A stretch of 64,000 nucleotides of DNA from DATGLG01 sp035294245 (GTDB lineage Bacteria > Pseudomonadota > Alphaproteobacteria > JACZXZ01): contig DATGLG010000041.1 of the NCBI GenBank assembly GCA_035294245.1, positions 62,001 to 126,000 of the forward strand. Reading direction: 5' to 3'. Below, one piece after another: positions 25,780 through 33,377 of this stretch. Numbering within the stretch: the first letter of the stretch is position 1; each line of letters begins with the position of its first letter. The translations under genes were made by a program, and so were the position numbers. The notes beneath the pieces are model-generated. The model had not been told where the DNA came from. It saw nothing but the letters and a program-made list of their open reading frames with translations, and did no database searches.

Positions 25780-27279
25780 ATGGCAGAAATGCTGTCCGCG
25801 GAGGATTGGAAGCGGGAGGCGACCCGGCTTCAGTTCCGTCACCAGGCCTTCATCGGCGGTAAATATGTGAATGCCGCCTCGGGCCAGACTTTCGATTGCA
25901 TCAACCCGGCCACGGGCGCCGTGCTGACCAAGATCGCGGCGTGCGACAAGGAGGACGTCGACCGTGCGGTTGCCGCGGCGCGCCAGGCCTTCGAGTCGGG
26001 ACGCTGGTCGCGCATGGCGCCGGCGGCGCGCAAGAAGGTGTTGCAGAAATTCGCCGAGCTGATGCTGAAGCATGCGGGCGAGCTTGCGCTTCTCGAGACT
26101 CTCGATATGGGGAAGCCCATCCGCGACAGCTCCTCGATCGACATTCCGGCGGCGGCGAGCTGCATCGCCTGGAACGCCGAGGCCATCGACAAGCTCTACG
26201 ACGAGGTGGCGCCAACGGATCCCAATGTGGTGGCGCTCATCACGCGCGAGCCGCTCGGCGTCATCGGCGCCGTGGTGCCCTGGAATTTCCCGCTCCTCAT
26301 GGCTTGCTGGAAGCTCGGCCCGGCGCTTGCCACCGGCAATTCCATCGTGCTTAAGCCGGCGGAGCAGTCGCCGCTCACCGCCATCCGCGTCGCTGAGCTC
26401 GCCGCCGAAGCGGGGCTGCCCGAGGGGGTGCTCAACGTCGTGCCCGGTTTCGGCGAGACGGCGGGCCAAGCGATCGGCCTGCATATGGACGTGGATGCCG
26501 TGACGTTCACGGGCTCGACGGAGGTGGGCAAGCTCTTCCTGCAATATGCCGGCCGCTCCAACATGAAGCATGTCTCGCTCGAATGCGGGGGAAAGACGCC
26601 GCATATCGTGATGGAGGACTGCCCCGACCTCGATGCGGCAGCAAAAGCGGCGGCCTTCGGAATCTTCTTCAACCAGGGCGAGGTGTGCAACGCAGGCTCG
26701 CGTCTTCTCGTCGACAGCCGCATCAAGGACGCCTTCCTCGAGAAGGTGATGCAGGCAGGCCAGCGGCTTCAGCCCGGCGATCCCCTCGATCCCAAGACGC
26801 GCATGGGGGCGATCGTCGACAAGACGCAGCTCGAGCGCGTGCTCGGCTATATCGAGGCAGGTAAGAAGGAAGGCGCGGAGCTCAAGATGGGCGGCAATCG
26901 CGCACGGGCGGAGACAGGCGGCTTCTATGTCGAGCCCACGGTGTTCGACAAGGTCGAGAACCGCATGAGGATCGCCCAGGAGGAGATCTTCGGCCCTGTG
27001 CTGTCGACGATCAGCTTCGCCAGCCCGGAGGAGGCGATCCGCATCGGCAACGACACCGTGTACGGACTCGCCGCCGCGGTGTGGACGCGCGACGTCAACA
27101 CGGCGCATCGCACCGCCAAGGCGCTGCGCGCGGGCGTGGTCTGGGTCAACTGCTTCGACGAAGGCGACATGTCGACACCCTTCGGCGGCTTCAAGCAGTC
27201 GGGCTTCGGCCGCGACAAATCGATCCACGCGCTCTCGAAATACACCGAGCTCAAGACCACGTGGATCCGGCTGCACTGA
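25780..27279 (+). CDS. Aldehyde dehydrogenase (PuuC/gamma-glutamyl-aminobutyraldehyde type)
   Basis: 499-aa NAD(P)-dependent aldehyde dehydrogenase. The cofactor region holds VVPWNFPLLMACWKLGPAL and FTGSTEVGKL. The general base Glu is in SLECGGKTPHIVM near residue 270 and the catalytic Cys in FNQGEVCNAGSRL near 304. Similarity is to aminoaldehyde dehydrogenases such as PuuC, which fits the transporter and oxidoreductase at 2.6-7.8 kb and the transaminases nearby. A GGGAG site supports ATG 25780. Exact aldehyde unproven. Confidence 0.88.
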   Translation: MAEMLSAEDWKREATRLQFRHQAFIGGKYVNAASGQTFDCINPATGAVLTKIAACDKEDVDRAVAAARQAFESGRWSRMAPAARKKVLQKFAELMLKHAGELALLETLDMGKPIRDSSSIDIPAAASCIAWNAEAIDKLYDEVAPTDPNVVALITREPLGVIGAVVPWNFPLLMACWKLGPALATGNSIVLKPAEQSPLTAIRVAELAAEAGLPEGVLNVVPGFGETAGQAIGLHMDVDAVTFTGSTEVGKLFLQYAGRSNMKHVSLECGGKTPHIVMEDCPDLDAAAKAAAFGIFFNQGEVCNAGSRLLVDSRIKDAFLEKVMQAGQRLQPGDPLDPKTRMGAIVDKTQLERVLGYIEAGKKEGAELKMGGNRARAETGGFYVEPTVFDKVENRMRIAQEEIFGPVLSTISFASPEEAIRIGNDTVYGLAAAVWTRDVNTAHRTAKALRAGVVWVNCFDEGDMSTPFGGFKQSGFGRDKSIHALSKYTELKTTWIRLH

Positions 27280-27325
27280 GCCGAGCCGGTGCGGGGCTTA
27301 ACCCCCGCCTATTCCCATAGCCGGC

Positions 27326-28753
27326 TCAGCGCTCGGCGACGGGCACGTTGCCGCGGCGGAGCGCCTCGGCGGTGGTGTCGAGCGCGAGACGGACATGGGT
27401 GGCGAGCGCGTCCACCTCGTCGCGGCGGATGACGAGCGGCGGCGCGAGGAGGAGGGTGTCGCCCGCCGCGCGCATGACGAGCCCCTGCGACATCGCGACG
27501 TCGCGACAGATGCTGCCGGCGAGCCCTTCGGGGGCGAAGCGCCGGCGGCGCTCCTTGTCTCCCACTAGCTCGATAGCCGCGAAGAGGCCGATGCCGCGCA
27601 CCTCGCCGACGAGAGGGTGCTCGGCAAGCACGCTCAGCGCGTCCTGAAAATAGGGGCCGATATCCGTCGCCACGCGCGCGACGAGGCCCTCGCGCTCGAG
27701 CACGGCGATCGCGGCAAGCGCCACGGCGCAGGCGACCGGATGGCCGGAGGTGGTGAAGCCGTGGTGGAGCTCACCGCCTTGCGCAATCAGCGCCGCGGCG
27801 ATCCGGTCGCCGACCAGCGTCGCTGCAAGAGGCTGATAGCCCGAGGTGATCCCCTTGCCGAGGACGATCATGTCGGGGCGCAAGCCGAAATGGGTGGCGC
27901 CGAACCAGCTTCCGAGGCGGCCGAAGCCGGTGACCAGCTCGTCGAGGACGAGAAGCACCTCATGCTCGCGGCAGATGCGCGCGACCTCGCGCCAGAAGTT
28001 CGCGGGCGGGATGACGCCGCCGCCGGCACCCTGGACCGGCTCGCCGATGAAGGCGGCGACGTTCTCGGCGCCGAGCTCGGCGATCCTTTCCTCGAGGCGG
28101 CGCGCGGCCAAGATACCGAATTCCTCGGGCGCCATGCCGCTACCGTCGCGAAAGAGATCAGGGGAGGGGATATGGGCGAAGCCCGGGAGGGGCAACCCGG
28201 CCTGGGCGTGGATATGCGCGATGCCGCCGAGACTGGCGCTCGCCAGGGTGCTGCCGTGGAAGCCGCGCTCCAAGCCGATGAAGGCCATCTTCTGCGGTCG
28301 TCCCGCCAGCGCCCAATAGCGTCGCGCGAGGCGGATCGCCGTCTCGTTCGCCTCCGAGCCCGAATTGGCAAAGAAGACATGCTCCAGTCCCGGCGGCGCC
28401 AAGGCTGCGAGCTTGGCGGCGAGGGCGGCCATCGAGGGCGTCGCCGTGGCGAAGAAGCTGTTGTAATAGGGCAAGATCTCGAGCTGTCGCGCCGCCGCCT
28501 CGACGAGCTCGCGACGGCCGTAGCCGAGGATCACGTTCCACAGCCCGGACATGCCGTCGATCAGGCGCTGGCCGTCGCTATCCCAGAGATGAACGCCTGC
28601 CGCGCGGGTGATGACGCGCGCGCCGTCGCGCGCCAGGCGCTGGGGATCGCTGAAGGGATGCAGATGGTGCCGCCGGTCGAGCTCGCGCCAATCTGCGGCC
28701 GGGATGTCGGCGACGGAGGGAGATGCGGCTGCGATCGGCGGCGGCTCGGCCAT
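27326..28753 (-). CDS. Class III aminotransferase (amine:pyruvate type)
   Basis: 475-aa PLP-dependent fold-type I transaminase. HHLHPFSDP at the N-terminus, FFANSGSEANETAIRLARRY near residue 135, the PLP-binding Asp in LVLDELVTGFGRLGSWFG, and the Schiff-base Lys in IVLGKGITSGYQPL near 290 are all clear. It resembles putrescine/omega-amine:pyruvate aminotransferases. It is convergent with the aldehyde dehydrogenase, which could oxidise its aldehyde product. Confidence 0.88.
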   Translation of the reverse strand: MAEPPPIAAASPSVADIPAADWRELDRRHHLHPFSDPQRLARDGARVITRAAGVHLWDSDGQRLIDGMSGLWNVILGYGRRELVEAAARQLEILPYYNSFFATATPSMAALAAKLAALAPPGLEHVFFANSGSEANETAIRLARRYWALAGRPQKMAFIGLERGFHGSTLASASLGGIAHIHAQAGLPLPGFAHIPSPDLFRDGSGMAPEEFGILAARRLEERIAELGAENVAAFIGEPVQGAGGGVIPPANFWREVARICREHEVLLVLDELVTGFGRLGSWFGATHFGLRPDMIVLGKGITSGYQPLAATLVGDRIAAALIAQGGELHHGFTTSGHPVACAVALAAIAVLEREGLVARVATDIGPYFQDALSVLAEHPLVGEVRGIGLFAAIELVGDKERRRRFAPEGLAGSICRDVAMSQGLVMRAAGDTLLLAPPLVIRRDEVDALATHVRLALDTTAEALRRGNVPVAER

Positions 28754-28831
28754 GGCGTGCTCTCGATGCGGGAGCCTGCGCCGCGCCCGGCGGATTGGCA
28801 AGCGCCGGATCCGCGCCTGATCCGCGCCCCG

Positions 28832-29107
28832 CTACGCCGCCGCTTGTCCGCGATGACGATGGATGAGGTAGAGATTGCGGAAATAGACGATGAAGCCGCA
28901 GGCCTGGCCGGCCATGAAGGGCCAGCTCCCAAGATGGATCGCATAGATGAGGCTGATTGCCGCCCCTGCGATGCTGAAATACCAGAAGGCGTCGGGCACC
29001 ACGCTCTTGCGCGCCCGCTCGCTCTTGATCCATTGCACGATGAAGCGCATGAAGAACATGCCTTGGCCGATGAAGCCCACCGCGGCCCAGATCTGTTCGG
29101 CGGTCAT
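28832..29107 (-). CDS. Lipid A biosynthesis N-terminal (LAB_N) domain membrane protein
   Basis: 91-aa membrane protein with three hydrophobic helices and the LAB_N signature FMRFIVQWIKSERARKSVVP then FWYFSIAGAAISLIYAIH. Family members accompany family 2 glycosyltransferases in lipid or cell-envelope glycosylation. AAGGAG precedes the ATG. It lies 31 bp after a dolichol-phosphate-mannose-synthase-like gene on the same strand, a recurrent pair. Confidence 0.88.
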   Translation of the reverse strand: MTAEQIWAAVGFIGQGMFFMRFIVQWIKSERARKSVVPDAFWYFSIAGAAISLIYAIHLGSWPFMAGQACGFIVYFRNLYLIHRHRGQAAA

Positions 29108-29138
29108 CGCTTGCTCCTTGCGTTCGGAATGGTTGCGC

Positions 29139-29891
29139 TCAATCGCGGCGCTCGATGACGGGATTGCCCGGCCGCCGCATCAGCCAATAGACCCCGGCGA
29201 GGTCGATGATCCCGGTGGCGAGGCGGTTGCGCAGCCCGTATTTCGAGACCCCCGCCAGGCGCGGGCGGTCCGTGACCTCGAGAAAGGCGACTGCGCCACC
29301 GTCGCGTTGGACGAGAGCGGGCAGGAAGCGGTGATTGTGGTCGAAGCGAGGCAGACGCAGATAGGCGTCGCGGCGGCAGAGCTTGAGGCCGCAGCCCGTG
29401 TCGGGCGTGCGGTCCTTGAGCACGGCGCTGCGCACCCAGTTGGCAATCCGCGAGGAGAGGCGCTTGAGCCAGGTGTCGCGGCGACGGCGGCGGATGCCGG
29501 CGACCATGCGCAGATTGGGCGGCGCCGCGTCCTTCAGGCGCTCGACGAGGCGCGGGATATCGGCGGGATCGTTCTGGCCGTCGCCGTCGAGCATGATGAG
29601 CCATTCGCCTTGGGCGGCGTCGACGGCGCTCGCCAGGGCCATGCTCTTACCCCAATTGTCGCGGTGGCGCACGACGCGCAGATTGACGTGGCGCCGCTGG
29701 GCCGCGGCCAGCCGCTCTGGCGTGCCATCGGTGCTGGCGTCGTCGCAATAGACGACCTCGAAGGCGGCGCCCAGGCGCTCCATGACGGGATAGAGCTCCT
29801 CGACCACCGGATCGATATTGTCCTCTTCGTTGTAGACGGTGATCACGACCGAATAGATCGGCTGCTCTGCCGCCTGCGGGCTGGTATTCAC
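29139..29891 (-). CDS. Family 2 glycosyltransferase (polyprenyl-phosphate sugar synthase-like)
   Basis: 250-aa (or 269-aa) GT-A glycosyltransferase. It starts YSVVITVYNEEDNIDPVV, then has CDDASTDGT, the metal-binding Asp region WLIMLDGDGQNDP near residue 95, and TGCGLKLCRRDAYLRLP. Similarity is to dolichol-phosphate mannose synthase and ArnC-type enzymes, without the membrane domain, which the LAB_N partner may supply. Start is uncertain: GTG 29891 is used here, and TTG 29948 is an alternative. Confidence 0.87.
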   Translation of the reverse strand: MNTSPQAAEQPIYSVVITVYNEEDNIDPVVEELYPVMERLGAAFEVVYCDDASTDGTPERLAAAQRRHVNLRVVRHRDNWGKSMALASAVDAAQGEWLIMLDGDGQNDPADIPRLVERLKDAAPPNLRMVAGIRRRRRDTWLKRLSSRIANWVRSAVLKDRTPDTGCGLKLCRRDAYLRLPRFDHNHRFLPALVQRDGGAVAFLEVTDRPRLAGVSKYGLRNRLATGIIDLAGVYWLMRRPGNPVIERRD

Positions 29892-29977
29892 GTCGGAGTC
29901 TCGCGGCTTGTGCCTCGCCGTCGCGGCGCCCTGCTCGGCATCGGGCAAGCCGCGGGGATTGATCGAGGGCCCAGCTT

Positions 29978-30214
29978 CTAGCCTTTCTCCACGCCAATCT
30001 CAACCGACCACGCCGGCGAGGCGTCGGCCGTCGGCACTGCGCGGCGGCCGGCGAGCTGCGCCAGGATGGCGGCCCGCGTCGCCGCATCGAGATCGGGCCA
30101 GGCGGCAATCTCGGCGGGGGAGCGGCAGCAGCCGCGGCACCAGCCCGTCGTGGCATCGAGCCGGCACACGCCGATGCAGGGCGAGGCCGCCGTCAGAGGT
30201 GGCGGGGAAGACAT
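29978..30214 (-). CDS. DUF1289 family small protein
   Basis: 78-aa protein with the DUF1289 cysteine pattern near the N-terminus: SPCIGVCRLDATTGWCRGCC, a probable metal site. It is followed by the helical RSPAEIAAWPDLDAATRAAIL. Common as a short stand-alone protein in proteobacteria (YdhL-like). Function unknown. Lies close upstream of the glycosyltransferase gene on the same strand. Confidence 0.9.
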   Translation of the reverse strand: MSSPPPLTAASPCIGVCRLDATTGWCRGCCRSPAEIAAWPDLDAATRAAILAQLAGRRAVPTADASPAWSVEIGVEKG

Positions 30215-30278
30215 CGGCGCGAACTATGGCGAAGACGGCTGGTCGCCCCAATGGCGGCGGAATCCGCGGCCGCGGTGC

Positions 30279-30659
30279 TCAAATGCGGAAGTCGAGACCA
30301 GCTGCTGCAGCCGGCGGCGACGCGATCACGGTCAGCACATCGCGATAGGCGGCGATTCCGGCGGGGTGAGGATCGATATAGAGCCCCGGAGAAAGGACCT
30401 CCTGAGCGATATGCTGGGCCGCATAGGTGCTGAGCGGAGCGGCCCAGCTCCCGGCTCGGTCATACCGCGCGGCGAGCTCGCCACCCGTCCCGGCACCAGG
30501 CCCGACGGTGATATTCTGCGACTCCGCGGCCCCGTCGCCCCGGGCGAAGGCGCCCGCTGTAGCGGCGCTGCGCTCGACCGGGCCGCGCAGGTCGTGGAGG
30601 CGGGAGCCCAGACTCGCCGGACCTGTCAGCAGCGCAGAGATGACGGAACGCTCAGGCAA
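30279..30659 (-). CDS. Hypothetical protein with TTG start
   Basis: 126-aa predicted soluble protein, rich in Ala and Gly. The C-terminal half (APLSTYAAQHIAQEVLSPGL through IAAYRDVL) looks like a conserved helical segment of small alphaproteobacterial hypotheticals, but I cannot name a family. No ATG or GTG fits; TTG at 30659 is preceded by GGAAGG nine bases upstream, and that site sits inside a hairpin. The upstream 100 bp are unusually AT-rich. Moderately likely to be a real gene. Confidence 0.5.
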   Translation of the reverse strand: MPERSVISALLTGPASLGSRLHDLRGPVERSAATAGAFARGDGAAESQNITVGPGAGTGGELAARYDRAGSWAAPLSTYAAQHIAQEVLSPGLYIDPHPAGIAAYRDVLTVIASPPAAAAGLDFRI

Positions 30660-30668
30660 GCTCTATAT

Positions 30669-30684
30669 CCTTCCAAGAGGAAGG
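30669..30684 (-). promoter_or_regulatory. Hairpin over the ribosome binding site of the hypothetical gene
   Basis: On the minus strand CCTTCC (30684-30679), a TCTT loop and GGAAGG (30674-30669) form a perfect 6-bp stem. The GGAAGG arm is also the only ribosome binding site for the TTG at 30659. The structure could limit translation. Confidence 0.4.
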
Positions 30685-30812
30685 TTAGATAAAATTTTAA
30701 ATAAACGCAAGTGTATTCTTGGATCTTATAGAACTAATGCAATTAACCATAATAAAGCCTTAATTCCCGTAGCGGGCTCGTTGAGGTGAAGATGAGCGCG
30801 TCCGGCAGAGCG

Positions 30813-31404
30813 CTATCCGGCTTTGCGGCGGCGCGCAAGGCCGAGGCCGGCCACGCCGGCCGCCAACAATGCCAAGGGGGTCGGCTCGGGGATAGCGGCC
30901 GCAGGCGTGAAATCGTAGGTGATCGTTCCCGTCAGCGCGCCTGTGGTCTCGAACGTGTCCGCAGGGCCCGGGGTGAAGAGCACGAGGCCTTCTCGCGTCG
31001 TCCCGCTGCCGATTATGGCGGGGAGCGCGATATCGTTGTAGGAGCCCGCGAGATTCAGGGTAATGTCGCCGGGAGTGCTAAAGTCTTGTGCGTTGCCGAT
31101 CAGAATATTTGGTGTGACCGAACGTGAGGCGCGCTTGCAGGAACGGGCCGGGGATGCCGCCGAACGTCCAGGTTCCCGAGCCGGTCAGCGTCGCCGACAT
31201 GGAATTGAGCGTGCCGTCCGCCGGGTCAAATAGCGCGAAAGGCGTGCTGAAGAAAAACGTATTATCGTTTTGCATCAACGACGCGGCGGGCGAGACCGTG
31301 ATCGAGAAGGTATGAGTTATCGTATTCGCTCTGGCGGCGGCGAGGGGCGCCAATCCCATTGTGGCGATTGCCGTGGCCAGAATTCCAAGCTGCAAAATCC
31401 GCAT
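30813..31404 (-). pseudogene. PEP-CTERM sorting-signal protein, frameshifted
   Basis: A secreted surface protein broken by one frameshift. Frame 1 starts at ATG 31404 (GGGGAAG ribosome binding site), has a signal peptide (LGILATAIATMGLAPLAAA) and a beta-rich segment, then runs out of frame to a stop at 31078. Near 31118, where GG precedes TCACACC, the other frame takes over: TPNILIGNAQDFSTPGDITL continues to the tail IPEPTPLALLAAGVAGLGLA, basic RRRKAG and a stop at 30815-30813. The tail is a classic PEP-CTERM signal recognised by exosortase. Removing one G near 31118 would join the frames into about 196 codons. Real decay, sequencing error or programmed shift cannot be told apart here. Confidence 0.75.
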
Positions 31405-31482
31405 CTGTCGCTTCCCCATCCCAGGCGCATCGAGCGCCCTTCAAGCTTGTTCGTTGCAGCGGACGAACGCTTCCGGTCCGCT

Positions 31483-31557
31483 CCGCCGGCCGGCCGCCAC
31501 GCGAGCCCCAATTAAGCCATCGCCGAGAAGGGCGATGGCGGATGGCTCGGGGATGGC
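31483..31557 (-). pseudogene. Second PEP-CTERM C-terminal signal remnant
   Basis: Minus-strand translation gives AIPEPSAIALLGDGLIGARV followed by AAGRR, a degraded PEP-CTERM tail: the Pro-Glu-Pro, the hydrophobic helix (interrupted by Asp and Arg) and the basic end. No signal peptide or conserved body precedes it in that frame. It lies just upstream of the frameshifted PEP-CTERM gene, suggesting decay of a tandem duplicate. The rest of the 31405-31864 gap, about 460 bp, shows no other gene. Confidence 0.55.
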
Positions 31558-31864
31558 CTTGGTTCGTCCGCACGCAATAATCGTACCGATGTCGCGCAAT
31601 AATCGAACTCTTAACAGAATCACACGATTAACTGACGATATTCTATCATGTCCATGACGATGAGGACGGTATGTTGTAAAGAATGCCGATATTCGAAGAC
31701 GCAATTGTAAAGAAGGGCGACGGAGGCCAGGGCCTGAGCCCATTTGAAAATTCCCTTCGGCACGGGGGGCGCGCCTGATTCCGGCCTGATTCCGGCCATA
31801 TTGCGTCGGCCGGGCGGCGTGCTAAGCTCCGCCCATCCTCCTCAAGCGCAAGGCGGAGCTTCTC

Positions 31865-33205
31865 ATGGCGACCTCGACGGCCACCGCGTTCGATCTCGTG
31901 CCCAACAATCTCGAGCCCTATTGGATGCCGTTCACGGCAAACCGCCAGTTCAAGGCGAAGCCGCGGCTGCTCACGGGCGCCAAGGACATGCATTACACCA
32001 CTGTCGACGGGCGCCAGGTCCTCGACGGCACGGCCGGGCTCTGGTGCGTGAATGCCGGGCATTGCCGTACGAAGATCACCGAGGCGGTGCGCGCCATGGT
32101 CGGCAAGCTCGACTATGCGCCCTCCTTCCAGATAGGGCACCCGGCGGCCTTCGAGTTCGCGGCGCGCCTTGCCGCCCTGGCGCCTGGGGATCTCAACCAT
32201 ATCTTTTTCACGAATTCGGGCTCCGAGTCCGTCGACAGCGCGCTCAAGATCGCGCTGGCCTATCATCGCGTGCGGGGTGAAGCCTCGCGCACCCGCCTGA
32301 TCGGCCGCGAGCGGGGCTATCACGGCGTCGGCTTCGGCGGCATCTCCGTCGGCGGCATCTCGAACAACCGCAAGCAGTTCGGCACCATGCTCGCCGGCGT
32401 CGACCATCTCCCCCACACCTATAGCCGCGAGCAGCAGGCCTTCAGCCGCGGTCAGCCCGCTTGGGGTGCCCATCTCGCTGACGAGCTCGAGCGCCTCGTG
32501 GCGCTGCACGACGCCTCGACCATTGCCGCGGTGATCGTCGAGCCGGTGGCCGGCTCGACCGGGGTGCTCATCCCGCCCAAGGGCTATCTCGAGCGGTTGC
32601 GCGAGATCTGCACCCGTCATGGCATCCTCCTCATCTTCGACGAGGTGATCACCGGCTTCGGGCGCCTGGGGGCGGCCTTCGCAGCGGATTACTTCGGGGT
32701 CATTCCCGATATGATGACGACGGCGAAGGGGATCACCAACGGCACGGTGCCGATGGGTGCGGTCTTCGTGCGCGAAGGCATCTACCAGGCGTTCATGTCC
32801 GGGACGGAGGCCGGCATCGAATTCTTCCACGGCTACACCTATTCGGGCCATCCTCTCGCCGCGGCGGCCGGGCTTGCCACTCTCGACATCTACACGGAGG
32901 AGGGGCTTTTCGAGCGCGTGCGCAGCCTCTCGGGTTATTGGGAGGATGCCGTGCATTCTCTCAAGGGCGCGCCCCACGTCATCGATCTGCGCAATCTCGG
33001 TCTTGTCGCCGGGATCGAGCTCGAGGCCATCCCCGGCAAGCCCACCGCGCGCGCTGTCGACGTCTTTCAGCGCTGCTACGAGCGCGGACTGATGATCCGC
33101 ACCACCGGGGACATCATCGCCCTCTCGCCGCCGCTCATCGTCCAGAAGCCGCAGATCGATGAAATGTTCGGGACGCTCGCCCGTGCGCTCAAGGAGGCCG
33201 CCTGA
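31865..33205 (+). CDS. Omega-amino acid:pyruvate aminotransferase (class III)
   Basis: 446-aa PLP transaminase close to beta-alanine/omega-amino acid:pyruvate aminotransferases. The N-terminus NNLEPYWMPFTANRQFKA is diagnostic of that group. FFTNSGSESVDSALKIALAY near residue 120, the PLP Asp in LIFDEVITGFGRLGAAF, and the Schiff-base Lys in TTAKGITNGTVPMGA near 288 are present. It converts beta-alanine or similar omega-amines with pyruvate to semialdehyde and alanine. Second class III transaminase in 6 kb. Confidence 0.91.
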   Translation: MATSTATAFDLVPNNLEPYWMPFTANRQFKAKPRLLTGAKDMHYTTVDGRQVLDGTAGLWCVNAGHCRTKITEAVRAMVGKLDYAPSFQIGHPAAFEFAARLAALAPGDLNHIFFTNSGSESVDSALKIALAYHRVRGEASRTRLIGRERGYHGVGFGGISVGGISNNRKQFGTMLAGVDHLPHTYSREQQAFSRGQPAWGAHLADELERLVALHDASTIAAVIVEPVAGSTGVLIPPKGYLERLREICTRHGILLIFDEVITGFGRLGAAFAADYFGVIPDMMTTAKGITNGTVPMGAVFVREGIYQAFMSGTEAGIEFFHGYTYSGHPLAAAAGLATLDIYTEEGLFERVRSLSGYWEDAVHSLKGAPHVIDLRNLGLVAGIELEAIPGKPTARAVDVFQRCYERGLMIRTTGDIIALSPPLIVQKPQIDEMFGTLARALKEAA

Positions 33206-33303
33206 GAGATTTCGGCGGTCCGCCCTCCTGCCTGACGCGATTCTGACGGAATTCCGCGTTACGGAACCCAATCCCCTCAAGTTTTAATCGATCCTTAAGG
33301 GCT

Positions 33304-33317
33304 GGACGGTACCGTCC
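33304..33317. promoter_or_regulatory. 14-bp perfect palindrome upstream of PAS-GGDEF-EAL gene
   Basis: GGACGGTACCGTCC is fully self-complementary and lies about 60 bp before the GTG start. A candidate operator or transcription-pausing element; no regulator is identified. Confidence 0.4.
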
Positions 33318-33328
33318 TCTCGAGCACC

Positions 33329-33352
33329 ATCGGGCCCAGGTAGCGGCCCGAT
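33329..33352 (+). promoter_or_regulatory. Leader hairpin before PAS-GGDEF-EAL gene
   Basis: ATCGGGCC (33329-33336) pairs perfectly with GGCCCGAT (33345-33352) around an 8-base loop, ending 25 bases before the GTG. No T-run follows, so a leader structure is as likely as a terminator. Confidence 0.4.
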
Positions 33353-33377
33353 TACCTTCAGGTAGGAGTCAGGGCCA

